This document shows, one piece after another, positions 56,814 through 64,000 of a stretch of DNA of 64,000 nt. The notes beneath the pieces are model-generated. The model was given only the letters and a program-made list of their open reading frames with translations. It searched no databases and was not told the origin of the DNA. Position 1 is the stretch's first letter. Each line of letters begins with the position of its first letter. Source of the DNA: Tanypteryx hageni (lineage: Eukaryota; Arthropoda; Insecta; Odonata; Petaluridae); contig CM054120.1 in the NCBI GenBank assembly GCA_028673005.1, positions 61,502,057 to 61,566,056 on the forward strand, read 5' to 3'. The position numbers were made by a program, and so were the translations under genes.

Positions 56814-57960
56814 CAGTTAAACTTGGTTAGTACATTCCTCATTAGCACGTTTTCCTCTTTAGTACGTCGATTTCTCAAGCTCCCGATTCCATTCCATTTA
56901 AGTACTTGTTAAAAATATTTGGTTTGTATGTTTTAAAATAATATGTTTCTTGGTTAGTATGTTCAATGAATCTTCGCAAAAAAACACACCACTCCATTAC
57001 TTGCCTCTTAAGTAAAGGCGGAAGAATAAAAATGCAGATTCAAGTTATAAATCATTAAAAATGGAATAGGTCCCTCAGTTTTATGATCATATAATAAATA
57101 TTTCGGTCTTATGGAAGAACAAATCACAGCTAATTAGCCATAGCGCTGTAGACGACGTTCCATTCCACACATTCTCAAAGCAACGATACCACCGTCTGCC
57201 AGACCATGTCAATAGTTGACATACATAAACAGCAGGTGGCAGAAAATGAAGATGGTGGTGATGAAGAGGAACCATAGCCAGAATGTTCCCAGTCTGTCAA
57301 AAACAGTTAAGGCTATGGACATAGTACACCGATACGTGACTAGTTTTGTGGTAGGAGACGATGTTATCAATCTTATTACAAAGTTGGACTCAAAAATTTA
57401 TGAACTGGGGATTAAAAATAAAAAACAGAGTACTGTGGACAAGTTTTTTAAGAAAATGTAAAACATTTTCATGATTTTCGTGCATGGACTCCACCATTTG
57501 ACTAGCCTTTGATTCGATATATCGATCGATATATCATTTGGAAGTCTATAGCACAAATAGGTACCTATAGAATTCTTTCTACAGACAAATGTTGATTAAA
57601 GTACACCACCTTTTTGAACTTCGCGAATAATTGGTCCTGGAAAAGTGACACGAAATGCAAATTCGCGAAGTCCAAGTCCTATTTTCACATAAGACGCAAT
57701 GTAATAATGGAAGTATGGTTCCAGTCAACCTAAAATATGTCACTTTCTTATCATAAATAATGCAATTTAATCAGCGCGAAACAAAAGTAATAGTCTTAAA
57801 AAGTTTTGTTGCAAAGTGCAAATTTGCCAATCGCAAGCACGCGAAGTTCAAAAAGTTAGTAAAGTCTATGAGAATGTATGTAACTTGCTTAGCACATTTT
57901 CCTTGTTAATACGTTCATTTGTCCTGTCTCCTGCAAAAACGTACTAACCAGGTTATACTG
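56814..57960 (+). mobile_element. Tigger transposon, copy 5, internally deleted, both ends present
   Basis: Left end CAGTTAAACTTGGTTAGTAC and right end in reverse CAGTATAACCTGGTTAGTAC agree at 17 of 20, with TA on both sides (56812-56813, 57961-57962). Length 1147 bp, far shorter than an autonomous element. A transposase C-terminus remains at 57216-57461. An R2-like stretch lies at 57640-57780. Confidence 0.88.
57216..57461 (+). pseudogene. Tigger transposase C-terminus
   Basis: Ends ELGIKNKKQSTVDKFFKKM, matching the K-Q-T/S-T-x-x-x-F-F tail typical of Tigger/Jerky transposases. Another frame upstream encodes an acidic stretch (NEDGGDEEE). Everything before this, including the catalytic core, is deleted. 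Confidence 0.7.
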
Positions 57961-57964
57961 TATT

Positions 57965-58630
57965 AATTAAATGTATCAAACACCTAATGACTTCCTAACA
58001 ATTGCATTTTCAGCCTCTCCAAACATTCCACATTTCACTAGCTAATTGTTATAATCTCCTGCAAAATTGCCAGATAGACTTCCCACAAAACATGTATCAA
58101 AAACAAAAAACCTAGTACATATATGCAAATTGAAGCAATTTTTTTAGTTAATGAATATATTATATATATAATAACAATGTAAGTAATTTAAAACCCATAG
58201 AATTCATCTTCCTCATCATCCTCAGCACATATAAACTATGCGAGGAAGGCGATCACAATAAGCAATGAAATTTAAGATTTTGCATTTAATACTGACATTA
58301 AATATCTCTAGCCATTCAGTATTTCGTAAATAAGAATTACATATAGTTTGATAAATTTAAAATAAATTGCATGTTTAATAACAAGAACAGTGTTCTGCTG
58401 CATTAGGTCCAATTCAAGCACTGATGGCAAGTAATTGTTCTAAACACCCATGTATTAGTATTGTTCTTCACGCAACTTGATGTCATAGTCACAGGAGCCA
58501 CTATTTGATTATAGGTCGTAAAAATATATGAAAATATCATAAAGAATAATAATAATACTCAATGCATAGTTATTAAAAGTGTGTGGGAAGTGAAATAACA
58601 ATTTTGATACGAGCTTATATTAAATATATT
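57965..58630. other. No gene seen
   Basis: A+T-rich. If the LINE at 58639-60590 were complete its ORF2 would start here on the minus strand; no endonuclease motif is present. Confidence 0.5.
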
Positions 58631-58638
58631 TTATTTGT

Positions 58639-60590
58639 TTACGTAGTTTTGATTCCTTGCGAGAAAGAACAAAGATTTTTAATGTCGTGACTGTTTAAAA
58701 TGGAGCAATAAATTACTGTGCTATTGGTGAGGTTGGTTGCTAGTCTGCCCATGCATGTTCGGAGCACTCTGTTTTTTATAATAGGTTTTAACTCAAGGAG
58801 CATGTCAATTAGCATGTCCTTGTCCTGCGTGTATTTGTCAACCACACTATTGGGGTCGGAACTGCCTCTTACTTCACTGAAAAAGCCCTCTAACCTGTCC
58901 AAGGATAAATTGGTAAAGCCTGGATTATGTTCGAAATAATCTTTTATTGCTAGTAGAATTTCACTAAAAGTTTCCCTTGTTACTTCTACCATCCTATTTT
59001 TTCTGTCGGCCCTCACTTCCTTGTGGGTGAAAGAGCAGCATTTTTATTTCTTCTCTCTTCCATGTTTTTTCTCTTCACTGTAGATCTCACACCTTCCACG
59101 GGGGAACCTCGTCCCATGTCAGTCCCATAGGCTAGTTGATCCATTGTTGCAAGACAGGTCATCTTGTCATTTAGAGGGTGAGAGGGGCTATAGTTAGTAA
59201 CCTCCTCGCTAGCACATGGGAACGGCAAAGGGGATGGTTAAGGGGCGGAGGACAACGGGGCTGGAGATGGGTCGGGGGCAGAGGAAGGCATGGAAGGGAT
59301 TGGGGAGGGGGGAGACAAAGGAGGGCTTCAAAGGAGGGGATGGGATGGATGGAGTGGGGGAGGTGAACGGAGATGAGGAGGCATTGGCAGAGGTGGGTAA
59401 GGTCGAAATAGCTTCACTTGAGTGTGAGAGAAACTCGTTGGCACCAGAAATGCCTCCCAAAGGCACAGATTGTGCTTGGTCCAACGAGGGGGGGAGGGAC
59501 TGAGTCCACCTATGGGCAGTTCTTCGATTGGTAGCCCTCTGTGCCACAAGTAAAGCACCTCATGTCAAAATTTAGGAAAATGTGGTGAGGTGTAATCCCT
59601 AACTCAGGGATTTGCACTCCCTCTCTCCTCATGACATACAATTGCCTTCTCCAGCCCCCTATGTGAGTGAAACCCTCACGATGAATGCCAAGAGACAGCG
59701 TCTGAATGGGAATCACTATCCTCATTGCTTGGCTAAGGAGCTCAACGAAGTCAGGGTCAGGGTCTACCGACTCTGGTCGTCATTCTTCTAGCGGGAGCAA
59801 AGGTACTGCCGATATTAACTCCACCGTGCTGCGACATGAATCGGTCCACCAGCTCCTCCGATTTTAAATATATGCAGATTCTGTTGTTGGCCAACCTGGT
59901 GGCATGCATAATTGCTTCCCCTCCTCCGAGAGCATCACCAACAGCATATACATACTCAGAGAAAGGAGTTGATGGGAAAGCTTGCAAAATAATAGCAGTC
60001 TTTTTTGAGGGGCCGTTGGTTAAGGGAGTAACCTTTTTTGTGATAAATTTCATCACGTTCCACGGTGTTTCGGAATCCATGGGTTGAGTAAGCCTCGCCA
60101 TCTGTCCCCCAGCTATTCCGGCATATCTAGGAACTACCGAAGGGGGAACCTTCACTTGCTTCCGCATCGACATCAAATGGTCCGGCGTTCGGGAACATAC
60201 GAAAGGTGTCGGAGGAGGAATAACATTGGGAGAACAGGTAGGAATATTTTCTCAGAGGGAAGGGGAAGAGAGATGAGGGGTGGAGGATAAAGGAGCATAG
60301 GTATTAGGGGTGGTGGTAGCAGTGGTGAAGGTCGTAGGGGTGGAGGATATTTCTCTCAGGATATTAGCAGAGGAAGATTGAGGAACTGGTGAGAGGGGAG
60401 GTGCAAGTGTGATGGGAGCAAACTCGTACGTTTGCATAGCATGATCAGGAGAGAGACTGAATTTCTCCAGTGATTGCACAGTGAGTTTGCCATTCTGACA
60501 TTTTAAAATGAAGACGGAGTCTTCAGATTGGTGGATGAATGAATTCAGTGGAGAGCTATCACATATCACATTGGATCACGAGAAATCGCC
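58639..60590 (-). pseudogene. LINE ORF1 (gag-like, CCHC zinc knuckle), broken
   Basis: From 60590 downward: an N-terminal frame with LTVQSLEKFSLSPDHAMQTY, a Pro/Ser/Thr-rich linker, then WNVMKFITKKVTPLTNGPSK and NRICIYLKSEELVDRFMSQ. Next come YVMRREGVQIPELGITPHHI and the zinc knuckle CFTCGTEGYQSKNCP, where Tyr stands at the usual His. A long Pro/Ser-rich region follows, then a C-terminal domain (ETFSEILLAIKDYFEHNPGF) ending at 58639. These match RNA-binding ORF1 proteins of non-LTR retrotransposons. Frameshifts occur near 60570, 60180, 59745, 59510, 59210 and 59015. ORF2 is missing. Confidence 0.75.
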
Positions 60591-60599
60591 ATGGTAGAG

Positions 60600-61010
60600 A
60601 ATAAATCCGGGTAAGACCGTCTAAAACCCGACCCCAAAACGAAGCCACGGGAGGAACAAAACCCAAGGAGGAGAGGCGGCAGGGCCTCCCCTCCAAGCTG
60701 CTCATGGCTGGGCAACTTCCCAATGCCAAGGGGAAAAAGGATGACCCCAGCAAAGACCCTCTCACTGCCTGACAGAGACCGAGCAGTCAGGGTAAAACAA
60801 AAGACGATCGCCCAAATGAACTCGCTGAGTGAGAAAAACAACTAAAACAGCAATAACAATAGAAATAAAAATAGCAACAAACACAATCAAGCAACAATAA
60901 TAACAACAACAAGATAACCTCACCACCTCAAAACCGAATGAAAATCCGCCAAGAAACACACAAAAAATGGCAGTCAAACACAGAGAGCGAAGACAAGTGT
61001 CCGATCGGGC
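60600..61010 (-). mobile_element. Probable 5' region of the 58.6-60.6 kb LINE
   Basis: More G+C-rich than its surroundings and directly upstream of the ORF1 remnant. A 92-codon minus frame (60841-60566) lacks a domain. The assignment rests on position only. Confidence 0.35.
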
Positions 61011-61020
61011 CGGCATCCAA

Positions 61021-61112
61021 AGTGTGTGTGTGTGCATGTGCATGCGCCTGCATGGGCATGTGCATACACCTGCGTGGGCATGTGTGGGCCTGCGTGTGTG
61101 TGTAAAATATAC
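61021..61112 (+). repeat. (TG)n-rich microsatellite
   Basis: TGTGTGTGTGTG with interspersed GCATGTGCATGCGCCTGC-like units. Confidence 0.85.
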
Positions 61113-61114
61113 AC

Positions 61115-61940
61115 AGTGCCAGTTCTAGGCAGGTACAAAGTGTTCAAGAAACCCCACGCAAAATCTTTAGGCACACAAACTGGGGAAGTACATCACAATT
61201 ATATTTTTTGTTTATTTTTAATTAATTCTAAATTAGGTTAATAATCAAACTGTAGAAAATTTTTGCAAAAAAAGTAGTAATATACAATGCAACATTATTA
61301 GAATGCTCTATTCTGCTTATCAATTACGTTCAACTCTTATTCTCCTTTGTTCCATTGAGAAGTCCATTTCTGTTGCTGCTGTAGTAAGTAGATTTGAGAA
61401 TATCACACTAATTACTCACTAATTAAATGCTAATATATTATTCTGGCATTGCTATATTATAATGTGCATCAACTGTCTAGTTTTCTTTGCAATTGCATAT
61501 TGGTTAATTATTTCGTATCTATAGAATGGATAGCCTTTCTTTCCCAAAAATTTGGGATGACTTCAGAAGTGATCCCGGTTATTGGCTTCTCTTAGGAACA
61601 CTTAGCAATAAACCACTTATACAAAACAGTATCTGAGATAACATTGCCTTTTTAAGTTTGTCAAACATCAACACCTTTAGTAGTACAAGCATACCTCTGC
61701 CTACTTCTAAGCGTCGCAGATTGAATTAGAATCCCCGATGTATTTATGGTATAAAATTATGGTACTACATGCATAACTGGAACAAAGGTAAACAAGGCGA
61801 TGATAAATGGAACTACCAGGAGGAAAAATGGAAGACAAATGTAAATTTAAGATTTTGGGGTCTGTAATGTAAGGGGAGACATGTAAAATTATTTATTGTA
61901 ACATCGGCGGTGCTAGTGTTGCTTTGTTTACCTTTTGCAT
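61115..61940. other. No gene seen
   Basis: A+T-rich sequence without recognisable features. Confidence 0.4.
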
Positions 61941-61947
61941 TCTTTGC

Positions 61948-62236
61948 TTCCACGTTCACATTTGCCCTCACCGAGATATTGTACTACACACTCATACCTA
62001 CATATTACGGAAATTTGAAACTTATGAAATATTATGCTTCTCCACCAAGTTGGGTTGGTTAGGAGTTGGTTTGGTTTTCCTTCCACGTTCATATTTGCCT
62101 TCATCGAGATATTGTACTATGTACTCATACCTATATATTACAGAAATTTGAACTTACGAAATATTATGCTTCCCCACCATTTTGGGTTGGTTAGAGGTTG
62201 ACTTGGTTTTCCTTTCATGTTCATATTTGCACTCTC
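61948..62236 (+). repeat. Tandem repeat, ~132-bp unit, about 2.2 copies
   Basis: TTCCACGTTCA-ATTTGCC recurs at 61948, 62081 and (as TTTCATGTTCATATTTGC) 62213, spacing 133 and 132 bp. Units share ATATTGTACTA, CTCATACCTA and GTTGGGTTGGTTAG blocks. Short frames through it are by-products. Confidence 0.9.
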
Positions 62237-62239
62237 TGA

Positions 62240-63005
62240 GGGGTATGTTCCTCCGTTCCTCTTCCAAAAATGTGCAAAATATGGATTTCCTAGGACCATG
62301 TAGTATATCTTTCCACCGCTTTATCGTCAATTTTGGTGCCACTTATCCTCCATGGTCCAACATCAGTTTTCTTTACAAAGATAGCTTCTTAATGAATCCC
62401 GGGATGAAATACAAAGTCTATCCCAAGTCATTCGATCTATTACAAAGACGTATACAATGTAACAACTTTTAATGTTATGCGGTGGTGCTGGGGGAGACAT
62501 CAGACTGTTCTGCTGCTACCTTGCCATAACGTAGATATATCAGACTAAAAGAACTTAATGTGGAACTTAATGGATCAACACGTATTGAATAAAAAAAAAT
62601 TCTTCTACTACACCTGAAAATCTAGAGTCAACTTATACATGAGATATACGAAAAAACAAAAAATTTCATGAAAAAGTCGGGGTCAACCTAGACACGAGAT
62701 CGATTTACACATAAATATATACAGTAAATGCTTTTTTATATCTCTTCATTTGTTGTACTTAAATGATTTTATTTTTTAAGTCATACATCTTGTACAATAT
62801 GTGTAGCAAAGTACTGGAACCTATCCCCATTTACTCCATTCTAAATTTACCTCTGACAAGGCAGTTTCTGACAATGAAGTGGATTCCAGGAATGCATCTA
62901 CTTTGTTATGAGAGATATGCCTGCATCTGATTCAGCTAGAAATAATGGCAATTGGTCCTTTTGTTTCTTTATATCATAATATATCATAAAACATAGAATG
63001 TTGAA
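62240..63005. other. No gene seen
   Basis: Contains TACACATAAATATATACAGT near 62706-62725, a MITE-terminus style also seen at 24160-24190 and 56370-56400. Confidence 0.4.
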
Positions 63006-63010
63006 CTCAT

Positions 63011-63357
63011 TCATGATAACATTTCAATTCTCGCCTTCTCAAGCCATTTTATTATCTCCAATTTCTGATGTAATGTCAAAGTTACATGCTTTCTTTTAGC
63101 ATCTTTACCGCCTCTGTTCACATTAGAAGCCATTATATAGGATGGATGGCTTAAAAAAAATAAACAAAATGTGATAAACATAACACAGAAACTTTGTGCT
63201 CGGCAACACAGAAAATGGCAGATTGCATTGTGATAGACTTGTTCGGCAAGCAAAACTTGTCCGGTTATTGAGTGAGGACCAGGCTGCCAGATGCCGAACC
63301 ATCAGGAGTTCTGAGCTACCAGATGCCAGACTAATGGAATTTTACTGTACTGTACTG
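63011..63357 (-). pseudogene. Tigger transposon, copy 6, 5' end only
   Basis: The minus strand starts with CAGTAAAATTCCATTAGTCT (a Tigger terminal repeat, about 63347 down) and reaches a transposase start at about 63135: MASNVNRGGKDAKRK, then TLTLHQKLEIIKWLEKA, the N-terminal pogo HTH. It stops at 63011 and the rest is absent. Confidence 0.82.
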
Positions 63358-63359
63358 TA

Positions 63360-64000
63360 GAGTTGAGAGAAAGGTGGCCTGTAAGTATGCACCAATATGT
63401 GAGATATTTACGTTATTTGTAAATAATTTCCAGAAATTTCACTGTGTGGGTGAATACACAATGGTAGGCAAGCAGCTTATTTTATTTCAAGGCCAATGTT
63501 CCTTCAAGCAGTATTTACCATCTAAATCCACAAAAAGCCAAAGGTATCTTCCATTCCTCCCCTCTCCCCTCCCTCCTCTCTCTCAAAAAAATGTTTTTCT
63601 TTCGTGCAGTTTGCAAAAGATATTATTTGGTATATCCGAGGACAACTGATAATCAGTCCAATGTGGCATTTTAAAATAAATTATCTTATTTTCAATTTTT
63701 AGCATTATTGTTATGCAGAAAATGGGAAACTAACATAATCAAAGAAAATTTGAAAAAATTGTGAATTTGAATCTGAGAGTTTGACATTCCATGGGGACAC
63801 TACCCAGTATTTCAAGTACACTGACATGGTATTTGGCTGTCACCCATAAATACAATGATAATTCAACGATGATACATTTTTTTATATTATGGGTTTATGA
63901 TGATTTTGTGCTATCAGAAATTATATGCTTATGAAGAGGCTTTGCTTCTGCACAATAAATGCCCTTTATCTGATGACTGCAAGTCCAGAGACGGAAAAAT
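63360..64000. other. No convincing gene
   Basis: A frame at 63374-63649 has no recognisable domain; a pyrimidine-rich stretch lies at 63553-63585. Confidence 0.4.

Overview
The window is animal nuclear DNA, A+T-rich and dominated by transposable elements, almost certainly from an insect or close arthropod relative. The clearest host gene is a ZAD-C2H2 zinc-finger gene, a class characteristic of arthropods. Around it lie piggyBac, pogo/Tigger, Tc1, hAT, Penelope-like and CR1/Jockey-like elements and tRNA-derived SINEs. I could not fix the order or species. Nothing prokaryotic, no rRNA and no CRISPR array was seen.

Layout. 0.15-4.0 kb: a decayed CR1-like LINE (esterase ORF1, endonuclease, reverse transcriptase) and the inverted 3' end of a second copy. 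4.8-10.7 kb: a hAT-like MITE, a polypurine 19-bp/57-bp array, a Penelope-like GIY-YIG fragment between two (TA)n arrays with a hammerhead-like core, and a ~154-bp tandem array. 11.3-19.7 kb: a dispersed repeat, a piggyBac MITE, a hAT MITE and an intron-bearing Tc1 relic. 20.7-27 kb: a SINE, a Tigger relic and two hAT relics. 25.9-30.0 kb and 36.4-39.5 kb: two copies of a segmental duplication in the same order and orientation. They flank the one convincing host gene, a five-exon ZAD-zinc-finger gene on the minus strand (33707 down to 30152) whose 436-codon frame I could assemble with consensus splice sites and constant phase. 35.7-36.3 kb: a LINE endonuclease fragment.

40.9-50.3 kb is a nest of DNA transposons: three Tigger relics, a decayed piggyBac, a SINE with perfect target-site duplications inside one Tigger, and a large piggyBac whose 596-codon catalytic ORF is uninterrupted and has all three catalytic Asp. 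51.3-53.0 kb: a second intron-bearing Tc1 transposase followed by an inverted copy of its N-terminal part. 54.4-58.0 kb: a SINE, a TTAA-flanked MITE whose empty site is visible elsewhere in the window, dispersed repeats and an internally deleted Tigger. 58.6-60.6 kb: the zinc-knuckle ORF1 of a LINE. The end holds microsatellites, a 132-bp tandem repeat and a Tigger N-terminus.

Points most worth a second look: two diverged Tc1 copies share an intron at the same codon; three unrelated piggyBac left ends share a doubled-palindrome layout; and a 35-bp inverted repeat spans the zinc-finger stop codon at the very edge of the segmental duplication. Apart from the zinc-finger gene and perhaps the large piggyBac, almost all coding potential here is pseudogenic.
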